Positions 49,003 through 58,667 of a DNA stretch of 64,000 nt are shown one piece after another. The notes under the pieces were generated by a model. It saw only the letters and a program-made list of their open reading frames with translations. It was not told the origin of the DNA and did not search any database. The position numbers were made by a program, and so were the translations under genes. Every line of letters starts with the position of its first letter. Positions within the stretch are counted from its first letter, which is position 1. Source of the DNA: Gammaproteobacteria bacterium (GTDB lineage Bacteria; Pseudomonadota; Gammaproteobacteria; UBA6429; Thiohalophilaceae); contig JACQBC010000014.1 in the NCBI GenBank assembly GCA_016194635.1, forward strand, positions 17,609 through 81,608. The letters are read 5' to 3'.

Positions 49003-49115
49003 CCCTCAACCCCGAGCCTTTCCGTGAAGGCATAGGGAGAGCGCAAGAACCCCAGGGTAGAGCGCCGCGCGACGCAATAGACTACCGGAGAACACGCCAT
49101 GATGATCGGCCTTGC

Positions 49116-49445
49116 ATGACACCCACCTCTCGCTACTGCGTGGTACTCACCACCTGTCCCGATACCGCACTGGCGGAACGTATTGCCCATGCCCTGGTCG
49201 AAGCCCGCCATGCCGCTTGTGTCAACATCCTGCCCGCCATCCAATCAATCTACCGCTGGGACGGCAAGCTTGAGCAGGGGCGCGAGGTCTTATTGCTGAT
49301 TAAGACCGAGCAAACACGATTATCCGAGGTGGAACGGTGTATCCAGACATTGCACAGTTACACCGTTCCAGAGATGATCGCGCTGCCCATCACCCACGGC
49401 CACCACCCCTATTTACATTGGATATCGGAGTCTGTCACATCATGA
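49116..49445 (+). CDS. cutA: Divalent-cation tolerance protein CutA
   Basis: A 109-aa trimeric CutA protein with the family core: LAERIAHALVEARHAACVNILP, YRWDGKLEQGREVLLLIKT, and the C-terminal VPEMIALPITHGHHPYLHWI. The role in copper tolerance is genetic and disputed. Its stop overlaps the dsbD start (ATGA), a conserved pairing in many gammaproteobacteria that indicates translational coupling. Confidence 0.95.
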   Translation: MTPTSRYCVVLTTCPDTALAERIAHALVEARHAACVNILPAIQSIYRWDGKLEQGREVLLLIKTEQTRLSEVERCIQTLHSYTVPEMIALPITHGHHPYLHWISESVTS

Positions 49446-51712
49446 GTAGATCTTTTTCGAGTCGTTTGGCTTTATTACTATTAGTATTGAGTCCGGGGTG
49501 TTGGGCGGAAGAACCCTTGCCGCCTGATCAGGCGTTTCACTTTGAAGCGCAAGTGATCAATCCCAGCAGCGTACGCGCCACCTGGACGATTGCCCCGGGT
49601 TACTATCTTTATCGCGATAAAATTAAATTTGAATCGCAAAGCCCCGATGTCAGCCTCGGGGTGATTACATTTCCCGCCAGCAGCCAACACCGCGGCATCA
49701 CCCCCGATGGCAAAGAAGCTATGGTGGATGTGTACTTTAATAAATTCAGCGTCGATCTTCCCATTAACCGCGTCACAGCTAACGCCGCAACCTTGAAGTT
49801 ACTCGTACGCTCGCAAGGTTGTTCGGATAAATTCGGCATTTGTTATCCGCCGCAAAAAAACCACTATGACCTGAGTCTACCCGTGGCCAAAGCCGAAACA
49901 GGCAAGGCGCTGAGCAGCTTGAAAAGCTTAAGCGCGCAATTGGGTATGAATACTTCCGACGGACCGTTACCCGCCGAACAAGCGTTTGCGGTCAACGCGG
50001 TGCCGCAGGATGGCCATACGGTTCGCGTTACCTGGACCATCGCCCCCGACTACTACATGTACCGCGATAAATTCCATTTTGAATCCACCACCCCCGGCGT
50101 GACACTGGGCCAGGCCAACTTCCCGCCGGGCAAAATGCACCTCGGTATTACGCCGGAGGGCAAGGAAGGTGAGGTGGAAGTGTACATGCAGCAAGTCAGC
50201 ATCGATGTGCCCTATACCAATGCCAGCGGCGCGGCACTGAATTTTAATTTCATTGCGCACGGCCAGGGTTGTGCGGAAAAACTGGGTATCTGTTATCCAC
50301 CGCAAAAACGCGCTGTATCGGTGGACCTGCCGACAGGCACCGGCGCCTCCACGCTCTCAACCCCAAGCGGCACTGACGCGGCGGCGATCACACCCCAGGA
50401 ACAATCCGAACAGGTATTAGCCAGCGGCAAATTACTCGAGATCATTATTTATTTCTTTCTTGGTGGATTGGCCCTGGCCTTCACCGCCTGTATGTATCCC
50501 ATGATCCCGATACTTTCCAGCATCATCGTAGGCCAAGGTCAAACGATCACCACCCGCGGGGCGTTTATTTTATCGCTGGTATATGTCGAGGCCATGGCAC
50601 TGACCTTTGGTGTTATCGGCGCGAGTGTGGCGCTGGTGGCAAAAACGGTAAACATCCAATCGTATTTTCAGAGTCCATGGGTGTTAATCCCCTTCGCGAT
50701 CTTATTTGTTTTACTCGCCCTGTCGATGTTTGGTTTTTATGCCATCCAAATGCCGGCCGGCCTGCAAGGTAAACTCAGCGAAGTAAGTAATAAACAACGA
50801 AGCGGCAATCTATTGGGTGTTGCCGTCATGGGGGTGTTATCCGCGTTAATTATCGGACCCTGCGCCGGGCCGGTGATCATCGGTGCACTTACCTTAGCGT
50901 CTAAAGAAGGCAATGGGTTGTTGGGTTTTCTCGCCATGTTCGTGCTAGGCAATGGCCTGGGCCTGCCGCTGTTAGTCGTGGGTACCACCGGTGGAAAATT
51001 CCTGCCCAAGGCCGGGGGTTGGATGGACACGGTAAAATACGCCGCCGGTGTGGTGTTGTTGGCGATTGCCCTGTTGTTGCTGGAACGGGTGAGTTTTGTT
51101 ACGTCACAGATGATCATGCTGGCCTGGGCCACTTTGTTCATCGTATCCGGGATCTACTTGGGCGCGCTGCAGCCGCTAAAAGAAGCGGCATCGGGCTGGC
51201 TAAAACTTTGGAAGGGGTTGGGCCTGGTGGCGATTTTTTACGGGGCCTTGGTAATGCTCGGCGGCGTAACCGGTGCACGCAATGTCAACGATCCCTTGCA
51301 CGGCTCGGCCCTGCTAGGCGGCGGCACCCCCCAGGCGTCGACCAAATTAGCCTTCAAACGCATCAAGAGCGTGGACGATTTGAACCGCGAAATCGCCTTG
51401 GCCAAGGACCATCACCGCTTCGTTATGTTGGATTTTTATGCCGACTGGTGTACCTATTGCAAAACCTACGAGGATTATGTGTTTTCCGATCCCGAGGTAC
51501 AAAAAACCCTGGCGGATTTTGTCCTGTTGCAAGCCGATGTCACCCAGTCGGATGACACCGACAAACAACTGCTCGGCAAGGTCGGGGTAATTGCGCCGCC
51601 GGCGATTTTATTCTTTGGCAAAGAAGGGGGGGAACTGCACGATTTGCGCATCGTCGGCGCGCTCGATGCCAAAAAATTTATTGCCCAAGTGCACCGCGTG
51701 CAAAGCCATTGA
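49442..51712 (+). CDS. dsbD: Thiol:disulfide interchange protein DsbD with duplicated N-terminal domain
   Basis: A 756-aa protein that carries electrons from cytoplasmic thioredoxin to periplasmic reductases. It has a signal peptide (residues 1-22) and then two tandem DsbD-alpha domains, about 25-148 and 176-300, each with the redox pair in a QGCxxKxGICYPP motif (Cys127/Cys134 and Cys277/Cys284). The eight-helix beta domain follows, with Cys350 (FTACMYPMIP) and Cys474 (IIGPCAGP), and then the gamma thioredoxin domain with CTYC (Cys670/Cys673). Standard DsbD has one alpha domain and is about 570 aa. The start is ATG 49442, overlapping the cutA stop. A TlpA-family reductase follows 11 bp later and is a likely client. 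Confidence 0.96.
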   Translation: MSRSFSSRLALLLLVLSPGCWAEEPLPPDQAFHFEAQVINPSSVRATWTIAPGYYLYRDKIKFESQSPDVSLGVITFPASSQHRGITPDGKEAMVDVYFNKFSVDLPINRVTANAATLKLLVRSQGCSDKFGICYPPQKNHYDLSLPVAKAETGKALSSLKSLSAQLGMNTSDGPLPAEQAFAVNAVPQDGHTVRVTWTIAPDYYMYRDKFHFESTTPGVTLGQANFPPGKMHLGITPEGKEGEVEVYMQQVSIDVPYTNASGAALNFNFIAHGQGCAEKLGICYPPQKRAVSVDLPTGTGASTLSTPSGTDAAAITPQEQSEQVLASGKLLEIIIYFFLGGLALAFTACMYPMIPILSSIIVGQGQTITTRGAFILSLVYVEAMALTFGVIGASVALVAKTVNIQSYFQSPWVLIPFAILFVLLALSMFGFYAIQMPAGLQGKLSEVSNKQRSGNLLGVAVMGVLSALIIGPCAGPVIIGALTLASKEGNGLLGFLAMFVLGNGLGLPLLVVGTTGGKFLPKAGGWMDTVKYAAGVVLLAIALLLLERVSFVTSQMIMLAWATLFIVSGIYLGALQPLKEAASGWLKLWKGLGLVAIFYGALVMLGGVTGARNVNDPLHGSALLGGGTPQASTKLAFKRIKSVDDLNREIALAKDHHRFVMLDFYADWCTYCKTYEDYVFSDPEVQKTLADFVLLQADVTQSDDTDKQLLGKVGVIAPPAILFFGKEGGELHDLRIVGALDAKKFIAQVHRVQSH

Positions 51713-51723
51713 GGAATCCTCCT

Positions 51724-52272
51724 ATGACCAACAAAATCCTGCTGCTACTGATCGCGCTGCTGGGCTTACTGGCCGGGGTCGGAGCCGCGCGTTTTTACGC
51801 GCACCGGTCCCCGGCGATCGCCGTTGGCGGCGAGATGCCCAATGAACCCATCATTGGGAAACCTCGCCCGGCGCTGAACTTGCTGGATCTGCGCGGTAAA
51901 TCACACGATATTTCCGAGTGGAACGGCAAAGTGATCCTGGTGAATTTCTGGGCCAGTTGGTGCCCCCCTTGCGTGAAAGAAATGCCGGCCTTGATGAAAT
52001 TACGCGAGGCCTATCAAGCGCGGGGATTTGAAATCATCGGGGTTGCCCTGGACAGCAAGGATGCGGTCAGCGCATTTATTGACCCCCTGGGGATCGACTA
52101 CCCCATCTTGATGGCCGAACAAGAGGGCATTGCCCTAGCGCAACAATACGGCGATCGCCTCGGGGCCCTTCCCTACACCGTGATCGTCGATCGCCAAGGC
52201 GTGGTGCGCCATATCGTGATCAGTGAACTGAGTTACGAAAAAGGTGAATCCCTTATTAAACCCCTGTTATAA
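51724..52272 (+). CDS. TlpA-family periplasmic thiol:disulfide reductase
   Basis: A 182-aa membrane-anchored thioredoxin-like protein. An N-terminal signal anchor (ILLLLIALLGLLAGVGAARF) is followed by an AhpC/TSA-Redoxin-type domain. The redox motif is CPPC in FWASWCPPCVKEMPAL, and the cis-proline is in LPYTVIVDRQG. This is the TlpA/ResA/CcmG group that keeps periplasmic thiols reduced, often for cytochrome c or copper-site assembly. It starts at ATG 51724 after an AGGAATCCT sequence, 11 bp after dsbD, and is most likely reduced by it. Confidence 0.93.
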   Translation: MTNKILLLLIALLGLLAGVGAARFYAHRSPAIAVGGEMPNEPIIGKPRPALNLLDLRGKSHDISEWNGKVILVNFWASWCPPCVKEMPALMKLREAYQARGFEIIGVALDSKDAVSAFIDPLGIDYPILMAEQEGIALAQQYGDRLGALPYTVIVDRQGVVRHIVISELSYEKGESLIKPLL

Positions 52273-52307
52273 GGATACGCGCCTGTCAACCGGTGAAAAC
52301 CGGATCC

Positions 52308-52322
52308 GGCCCCCTCGGGGCC
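52308..52322 (+). terminator. Possible terminator hairpin after the tlpA-like gene
   Basis: GGCCCC, a 3-nt loop and GGGGCC form a short GC-rich hairpin 36 bp after the stop, followed by ATTTCC. The T-run is short, so efficiency is doubtful. Confidence 0.35.
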
Positions 52323-52450
52323 ATTTCCCCGCCTTCTAGACATTTGGTAACGCATGGGCGACAATGCGTACCAGAATCACAACCGTGGCGAATGGGCGTG
52401 AACATCCACGATCTTGCTGCGAACTAGCATAGGTTACCGACCTTAATCCA

Positions 52451-52891
52451 ATGGCTGAATTATTGGTTCTAAACGGACCGAATCTGAATTTGCTTGGGCA
52501 ACGTGAGCCGGAACAGTACGGCACGCTGACGCTGGAGACGATTAACCAGCGTCTGGTCAGCCAAGCCAATGCCGCAGGGCACCCGCTACAACACCTGCAA
52601 AGCAATGCCGAACACGACTTGGTGAATGCCATTCACCAAGCCGCGCGGCGTGGTGTCGCGTTTATCATTATTAATCCTGCGGCATTTACCCACACCTCCG
52701 TGGCCCTACGCGATGCCCTGGCGGCGGTAAAGATCCCGTTTATCGAAGTGCATTTATCCAACGTACACGCGCGCGAGGCATTTCGCCACCATTCGTATTT
52801 TTCCGACCTGGCCGTGGGTGTGATCAGCGGGCTGGGCGCGCAGGGTTACGAATTGGCGCTGCAAGCCGCCCTCAGCCGCCTGACTAAATAA
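52451..52891 (+). CDS. aroQ: 3-dehydroquinate dehydratase, type II
   Basis: A 146-aa type II dehydroquinase of the shikimate pathway. The N-terminal [18 protein letters not shown] contains the catalytic Tyr and flexible-loop Arg, [16 protein letters not shown] the substrate Asn, and [18 protein letters not shown] the general-acid His region. It begins the aroQ-accB-accC block, which is conserved in gammaproteobacteria. accB starts 24 bp after it. Confidence 0.97.
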   Translation: MAELLVLNGPNLNLLGQREPEQYGTLTLETINQRLVSQANAAGHPLQHLQSNAEHDLVNAIHQAARRGVAFIIINPAAFTHTSVALRDALAAVKIPFIEVHLSNVHAREAFRHHSYFSDLAVGVISGLGAQGYELALQAALSRLTK

Positions 52892-52915
52892 TCCTTCAAC
52901 CGTGAGTTAACCCGC

Positions 52916-53389
52916 ATGGATATCCGTAAAGTTAAAAAATTGATCGAATTGCTTGAAGAATCCGGTATCGCCGAGATTGAAATTCGCGAGGGAGAGGAAA
53001 CCGTCCGCATCAGCCGCTATTTACCACCTCCGGCCTATGCCGCGGCCGCGGCCATGATGGCAACCCCGGTGGCGCCACTTGCCGCCGTGGCCGCGCCCAC
53101 CACCCACCCTACCATGGCTGCAAAAACCAACGCTACGGGCGAGACTGAAATTTCGGGGCATGTGATGCGCTCGCCCATGGTCGGGACTTTTTACCGTTCA
53201 CCCTCGCCGGGGGCCAAAACCTTTGTTGAAGTCGGCTCCACCGTTAAAGCCGGTGAAACCCTTTGTATTATCGAAGCCATGAAACTGCTCAATCAAATTG
53301 AAGCCGATAAATCCGGCACCATCAAAGCCATCTTGGTTGAAAACGGTCAGCCCGTAGAATACAACCAACCGTTATTTATCATTGAATAA
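52916..53389 (+). CDS. accB: Biotin carboxyl carrier protein of acetyl-CoA carboxylase
   Basis: A 157-aa carrier subunit. The N-terminal region (1-35) and an Ala/Pro/Thr-rich linker (36-75) lead to the biotinyl domain. Biotin attaches to Lys123 in the canonical EAMKLLN motif. It carries carboxyl groups from AccC to the carboxyltransferase in the first step of fatty-acid synthesis. accC starts 6 bp after it. Confidence 0.98.
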   Translation: MDIRKVKKLIELLEESGIAEIEIREGEETVRISRYLPPPAYAAAAAMMATPVAPLAAVAAPTTHPTMAAKTNATGETEISGHVMRSPMVGTFYRSPSPGAKTFVEVGSTVKAGETLCIIEAMKLLNQIEADKSGTIKAILVENGQPVEYNQPLFIIE

Positions 53390-53395
53390 ACCCGC

Positions 53396-54760
53396 ATGAT
53401 AGAAAAAATTCTAATTGCCAACCGCGGCGAAATCGCCCTGCGTATCCTGCGCGCCTGCCGCGAGTTAGGGATTAAAACCGTCGCTGTGCATTCCGAGGCC
53501 GATCGCACCTTGAAACACGTGCGCCTGGCGGACGAGTCGGTGTGTATTGGTCCCGCGCGCTCGGTGGAAAGTTACCTGAACATCCCGGCGGTGATCAGCG
53601 CCGCCGAAGTCACTGACGCGCAGGCGATCCATCCTGGTTATGGGTTTTTATCCGAAAACGCGGATTTCGCCGAACGTGTCATAGAAAGCGGATTTATATT
53701 CATTGGCCCGCGACCCGAAACGATCCGTTTGATGGGCGATAAAATCTCCGCCATCGAAGCCATGAAAAAAGCTGGGGTGCCCACCGTCCCCGGCTCCAAT
53801 GGTCCCGTGGGTGATAACGACGCGGAAACCCTGCAGATGGCCAACCAGATTGGTTATCCGGTAATCATTAAAGCGGCGGGCGGCGGCGGTGGCCGTGGCA
53901 TGCGCGTGGTGCACACCGAAGCCAGTTTGCTGAACTCAATTTCCCTGACCCGTTCCGAGGCGGGCGCGGCGTTTGGCAACAGCACCGTCTACATGGAAAA
54001 GTATTTGGAAAATCCCCGTCACATTGAAATTCAAGTATTGGCCGATGAACAGGGCAACGCTATTTATCTGGGCGAACGTGATTGCTCCATGCAACGCCGT
54101 CACCAAAAGGTGATCGAAGAAGCCCCGGCCCCCGGCATTACCCCGGCCTTGCGCGACAAAATCGGTTCGCGTTGCGCCCAAGCCTGTGTTGATATCGGTT
54201 ATCGCGGCGCCGGTACCTTTGAATTTTTATACCAAGACAGCGAATTTTATTTCATCGAAATGAACACCCGCGTGCAAGTTGAGCATCCCGTCACCGAGTT
54301 AATCACCGGCATGGACATTGTCAAAGAACAAATCATGATTGCCGCCGGCGAACCCCTGTCGGTTAAACAAGCCGAGATTAAATTATGCGGCCACGCCATC
54401 GAATGCCGGATCAACGCCGAAGACCCCAACAGCTTCATGCCCTGCCCCGGCACGATTACGGCCTATCACACACCAGGTGGGCCAGGGATCCGCGTGGATT
54501 CGCATATCTACACCGGATATACCGTGCCACCGTACTACGATTCGATGATCGGTAAATTGATCGCCTGGGGCACTAACCGCGACGTGGCCCTGGCGCGGAT
54601 GCGCACCGCCTTGTCGGAACTGGTGATCGAAGGTATTAAAACCAACACCCCGTTGCACATGGAATTATTGCAAGACGCGGCCTTTATTACCGGTGGTACC
54701 AACATTCATTATTTGGAAAAAAAGTTGGCCGCGAAAAAACCGCTCGACACGAAGTCTTAA
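53396..54760 (+). CDS. accC: Biotin carboxylase subunit of acetyl-CoA carboxylase
   Basis: A 454-aa ATP-grasp enzyme that carboxylates biotin on AccB. It shows the N-terminal [18 protein letters not shown], the glycine-rich ATP loop [13 protein letters not shown], the catalytic [14 protein letters not shown], and full length. It is co-transcribed with accB. Confidence 0.99.
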   Translation: MIEKILIANRGEIALRILRACRELGIKTVAVHSEADRTLKHVRLADESVCIGPARSVESYLNIPAVISAAEVTDAQAIHPGYGFLSENADFAERVIESGFIFIGPRPETIRLMGDKISAIEAMKKAGVPTVPGSNGPVGDNDAETLQMANQIGYPVIIKAAGGGGGRGMRVVHTEASLLNSISLTRSEAGAAFGNSTVYMEKYLENPRHIEIQVLADEQGNAIYLGERDCSMQRRHQKVIEEAPAPGITPALRDKIGSRCAQACVDIGYRGAGTFEFLYQDSEFYFIEMNTRVQVEHPVTELITGMDIVKEQIMIAAGEPLSVKQAEIKLCGHAIECRINAEDPNSFMPCPGTITAYHTPGGPGIRVDSHIYTGYTVPPYYDSMIGKLIAWGTNRDVALARMRTALSELVIEGIKTNTPLHMELLQDAAFITGGTNIHYLEKKLAAKKPLDTKS

Positions 54761-54834
54761 ACGCAGTTCCTCCCGGCCTTCGCCGCGGGGTTTTAAGCAA
54801 CTTACGAAACTGATAATCTTTGGTACGCCTGAAT

Positions 54835-55716
54835 ATGCCGTGGTTGCAAATCAAACTCATCCTTCGCGCTGAGGATGTCGATTACATCAGCACTCTGCTG
54901 CAGCAACACGGCGCCTTGTCCGTGACCTGTAGCGACGCCGCTGATCAGCCTATTTTTGAACCGGGGGTTAATCAAACCCCGCTCTGGCGAGCCACCGAAC
55001 TCAGTGCGTTGTACCCCGCGGAGATACACCTTGGCGTACTCGAAGCCCAACTGCAGGCGCACAGTGAACGGCCGCTGCCGCCTCTGCGTGTTGAGCCGTT
55101 GCAAGACCAAGACTGGGTACGCGCCTGGATGGAGCACTACCAGCCTATGGATTTCGGTCATGGGTTGTGGATCTGCCCCAGCCATTTGCCACCCCCCGAC
55201 CCCGGCGCCACCACGGTGATGCTCGACCCAGGATTGGCCTTTGGTACGGGAACCCACCCCACCACCGCCATGTGTCTGCGCCTGCTCGCCGCTCGCCCCC
55301 CGCGCGATGCTATCGTCATCGACTATGGCTGTGGATCGGGGATCCTGGCCTTGGCGGCGGCTAAACTAGGCGCACGTCAGGTCTATGCCATCGACACCGA
55401 CCCGCAAGCCCTGCAAGCCACCGCGTGCAACGCGGTGCATAATCAGGTGGCCGATCGCATCCGCGTGGGGTCACCTGGCGAGCTAAACTTACCCTCGGCG
55501 CAGTACTTATTAGCCAATATTCTCGCCGGCCCTCTGATCGCTCTGGCGCCAATGTTTGCCACGCTGCTGGCGGACGGTGGTACCATAGTTCTATCGGGGA
55601 TACTCCACGATCAACACAACGACGTGCAACAAGCTTATCGTGATCACTTTTTGTTTAGCCATACCACCCAACACGAGGATTGGCTTGCCCTCACTGGCCG
55701 ACGCCGGCCACGTTAG
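54835..55716 (+). CDS. prmA: Ribosomal protein L11 methyltransferase
   Basis: A 293-aa SAM-dependent enzyme that trimethylates ribosomal protein L11. The N-terminal L11-binding domain starts MPWLQIKLILRAED. The SAM site is DYGCGSGILALAAAKLGA with AIDTDPQAL, and LDPGLAFGTGTHPTT is a PrmA signature. I use ATG 54835; a TTG at 54820 is less likely. It sits between accC and the zinc-ribbon gene, the usual gammaproteobacterial order. Confidence 0.96.
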   Translation: MPWLQIKLILRAEDVDYISTLLQQHGALSVTCSDAADQPIFEPGVNQTPLWRATELSALYPAEIHLGVLEAQLQAHSERPLPPLRVEPLQDQDWVRAWMEHYQPMDFGHGLWICPSHLPPPDPGATTVMLDPGLAFGTGTHPTTAMCLRLLAARPPRDAIVIDYGCGSGILALAAAKLGARQVYAIDTDPQALQATACNAVHNQVADRIRVGSPGELNLPSAQYLLANILAGPLIALAPMFATLLADGGTIVLSGILHDQHNDVQQAYRDHFLFSHTTQHEDWLALTGRRRPR

Positions 55717-55725
55717 GTTCGCCCG

Positions 55726-56994
55726 ATGAGCGACGCCACCCACACCCGTTGCCCACAATGCCAAACCCTGTTCCGCGTGACCGCGGGGCAACTTAAAAAG
55801 GCCAGGGGCAAAGTGCGCTGTGGCAGTTGTAGCCATGTGTTTAACGCGCGCAACCACAGTATCGACACCAGCACGCTTGATACAACCCCGGCACCCACCC
55901 CGCCCGCCGCGCCACTAATAACAACCCCGGTATCCACCCGCCGCCGTGGGCCAGAGCCGCCTTACATTGATTCGATTGTTGATGAACGTTCGCGTTATAA
56001 CAACCTTGATACGCTCGGCCATATTGAAATCCCCGGTGAAATCAATATTCCCGAACCGCCACGATCCACTAAACCTAACCCGCCGTTAACCCCTCCAATA
56101 CCATTGCAGACCAGCGCACGGCCTGGGAAAACTAAACCTAACCGCAAACCTTCCTATGAAGATACTGAAACCCAGGAAAAACCCGCCAGCATTGACGATC
56201 TTGAGGGGATCAACACCCTCTATGAAATCGCTAACGCCCAAATTGCACGGCCATCACCAGAAGACAATATTGAATCCATCGTGCTCGAAGGCGGTGTACC
56301 GGAGGCCAAACCCCCTGATCCGGTTGTTGCGACGACCCGCCCTGAGCGCCGTGCGCCTACCAAAACCATCGAGTTGAGTGATGACAGCGCAGAGGGTTTT
56401 TCCGATTCACGGCCGCCTGCGCCAAAACCCAAGGCCAAACGCCGCACTTCCCCCAAGGAACCGTCAATGCCGTTTTCGCTGCGCAGCGCCATGTCCGAAT
56501 ATGAACAAGCACCGCGCGCCCCCTGGATGACCGGGTTATTGGTAATGAGCTTATTGCTGCTGCTCACCGGGTTGGTAGCGCAAGTACTGATGTTCCGTCC
56601 GATTGAAATCGTGGAAAACTATCCTCGCATGTTGACGCCAATGACATGGTTTTGCGGCCATCTTCCTTGCCGCTACACGGGTGAACGTGATCTAAGCCAA
56701 ATTGAATTGGTGAGCCGCGACATACGCACTCACCCAAGCGCTAAAAACGCATTATTGATTAATGTCACCATCGTCAATCATGCCAGCTTTAAACAACCCT
56801 ACCCCAACTTGTTATTGTCCTTGTCGAACTTAAGTGGACAGATCATTGCACGCCGACAATTCACCCCGCAGGAATACCTCGACAAGGTGTATAACCCGTT
56901 CTTGCGAATGGAACCGGGCACCCCTGTGCATATCGCCTTAGCGGTAATAGATCCAGGTGAAGATGCCATCAATTTTGAATTCAGTTTCCAGTAA
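55726..56994 (+). CDS. Zinc-ribbon and DUF3426 membrane protein
   Basis: A 422-aa protein. The N-terminal MJ0042-type zinc ribbon has two Cys pairs (RCPQCQTLF and RCGSCSHVF). A long Pro/Thr/Lys-rich disordered region covers about residues 45-255. One membrane helix follows (WMTGLLVMSLLLLLTGLVAQ, about 266-288), and then a periplasmic DUF3426 domain to the C-terminus. The layout, with the cytoplasmic zinc ribbon and the periplasmic domain, fits the family found between prmA and dusB in many proteobacteria. The function is unknown. It starts 9 bp after prmA. Confidence 0.92.
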   Translation: MSDATHTRCPQCQTLFRVTAGQLKKARGKVRCGSCSHVFNARNHSIDTSTLDTTPAPTPPAAPLITTPVSTRRRGPEPPYIDSIVDERSRYNNLDTLGHIEIPGEINIPEPPRSTKPNPPLTPPIPLQTSARPGKTKPNRKPSYEDTETQEKPASIDDLEGINTLYEIANAQIARPSPEDNIESIVLEGGVPEAKPPDPVVATTRPERRAPTKTIELSDDSAEGFSDSRPPAPKPKAKRRTSPKEPSMPFSLRSAMSEYEQAPRAPWMTGLLVMSLLLLLTGLVAQVLMFRPIEIVENYPRMLTPMTWFCGHLPCRYTGERDLSQIELVSRDIRTHPSAKNALLINVTIVNHASFKQPYPNLLLSLSNLSGQIIARRQFTPQEYLDKVYNPFLRMEPGTPVHIALAVIDPGEDAINFEFSFQ

Positions 56995-57203
56995 CATGCT
57001 TATATTCGTATCCCGTCAACCGCAAACGCTTTAGCACGCCTATGTACCGCTGTCCCGGGCCTGCCCGTGCGGCAAGTCCCCCCCGACGTTGGCTCGGGTC
57101 TGGCCTGGATAACCACGATCAACCCCGATCTTATCGGTCCGGCCACTTTATTGCACAGGCGCGAGCAGGTATGATCGCAGCCTCACTCCCCTTGATGACA
57201 ACT

Positions 57204-58190
57204 ATGCGAATTGGGCCTTATCCACTAAGCGGCAAGATTGTGCTGGCTCCCATGGCCGGCGTAACCGACCGTCCCTTTCGACAGTTGTGCAAACAACTGG
57301 GCGCCGGCATGGCGGTATCCGAAATGGTCTCGGCCAATTCCCTCTTATGGGGCAGTGAAAAAACCCAACGCCGCGCGGATCATCGTGGTGAGGCTGAGCC
57401 CAAAACAGTGCAAATTGCCGGGGCTGATCCCGTTATGATGGCGGAGGCCGCGCGTTATAACGCCGATCAAGGCGCGCAGATCATTGATATCAACATGGGC
57501 TGCCCGGCAAAAAAAGTCTGCAACGTCATGGCCGGCTCCGCCCTTTTAAAAGATGAGCCGCTGGTGCAGCAGATCGTCACTGCGGTAGTACGGGCGGTCA
57601 ATATTCCCGTCACCCTCAAGATTCGCACCGGCTGGGATAGCGCTAATAAAAATGCCCTGACGGTTGCACGTATCGCGGAACAAGCGGGGATCGCCGCGCT
57701 GGCGATCCACGGCCGCACCCGTGCTGATCAGTACAATGGTGATGCCGAGTACGACACCATCGCCGAAGTCAAGCGGCGGATCACAATTCCGGTAATCGCT
57801 AACGGCGATATCACCAGCCCCGAAAAAGCCAAATATGTGCTAGAGTACACCGATGCCGATGCCGTAATGATTGGCCGTGCGGCGCAGGGACGTCCGTGGA
57901 TATTTCGAGAAATAAATTATTTTTTGAGCACAGGTAGACATTTACCTGAGCCCGGTCCCCGTGAAGTGCGCGCTATTCTCATTAATCATTTGTATAATCT
58001 GTACGAGTTTTATGGTGAGTACGCGGGTGTGCGTATCGCACGTAAACATATCAGCTGGTACAGTAAGGGTCACCCACACGGCGCGCTATTTCGTCAAACG
58101 ATAAACCGGGTGGAAAGCAGCATTGACCAGCTGGCAATGACCAACGCTTTTTTTGACAACCTGATCAGCCGGGAGGAGTTAGCAGCATGA
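57204..58190 (+). CDS. dusB: tRNA-dihydrouridine synthase B
   Basis: A 328-aa FMN enzyme that reduces uridine in the tRNA D-loop. It contains [14 protein letters not shown], the catalytic Cys in [19 protein letters not shown], and the C-terminal [10 protein letters not shown] start at ATG 57204 ([11 protein letters not shown]), which matches E. coli DusB. Upstream in-frame starts (57195, 57042) would add sequence without similarity. Its last codons overlap the fis start (ATGA), the typical gammaproteobacterial dusB-fis operon. Confidence 0.96.
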   Translation: MRIGPYPLSGKIVLAPMAGVTDRPFRQLCKQLGAGMAVSEMVSANSLLWGSEKTQRRADHRGEAEPKTVQIAGADPVMMAEAARYNADQGAQIIDINMGCPAKKVCNVMAGSALLKDEPLVQQIVTAVVRAVNIPVTLKIRTGWDSANKNALTVARIAEQAGIAALAIHGRTRADQYNGDAEYDTIAEVKRRITIPVIANGDITSPEKAKYVLEYTDADAVMIGRAAQGRPWIFREINYFLSTGRHLPEPGPREVRAILINHLYNLYEFYGEYAGVRIARKHISWYSKGHPHGALFRQTINRVESSIDQLAMTNAFFDNLISREELAA

Positions 58191-58465
58191 CGGAAATGGC
58201 CGTAGCTCACGATCAAAATACAACCAAAACCAATGGGCAAACCCTGCGCGACAGCGTTAAGTCCACGGTTGAGGCCTACCTTAAACAACTCGATGGTCAC
58301 CCTGCCGGTCAGCTTTATGAGATGTTTTTGCAAGAGGTGGAAACACCGCTGCTGGAAGCCGTGATGACCCATGTCCGCGGCAACCAAAGCAAGGCCGCCG
58401 AACTGTTGGGCATTAATCGCGGCACCCTGCGCAAGAAGCTCAAGATCTACGGATTACACCTGTAG
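58187..58465 (+). CDS. fis: Fis-family nucleoid-associated transcription factor
   Basis: A 92-aa DNA-binding and DNA-bending protein. The C-terminal helix-turn-helix is [21 protein letters not shown], and the central helical region ([22 protein letters not shown]) is the Fis dimer core. Start and stop are normal; the gene overlaps dusB by 4 bp. In this class of bacteria Fis is made mainly in fast growth and controls rRNA and recombination loci. Confidence 0.97.
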   Translation: MTEMAVAHDQNTTKTNGQTLRDSVKSTVEAYLKQLDGHPAGQLYEMFLQEVETPLLEAVMTHVRGNQSKAAELLGINRGTLRKKLKIYGLHL

Positions 58466-58667
58466 CTTGGTTGGTAGGTTGGGCGCATGTCCCCGGGGTT
58501 TTAGGTGGCTTGAGTGTAGATATCGAATCTAGGCCGGATTTAAAAGCACGCCAAACACAGTGTGCGCATCCCGCCAACATTCCGCTTCTAGTGCCGCGCC
58601 CCGCTTTCAGGCTTGCCTTCTAATCCACGCGCGAGCGATACAATAACACCTTGAGTTAGCCTGCTGC

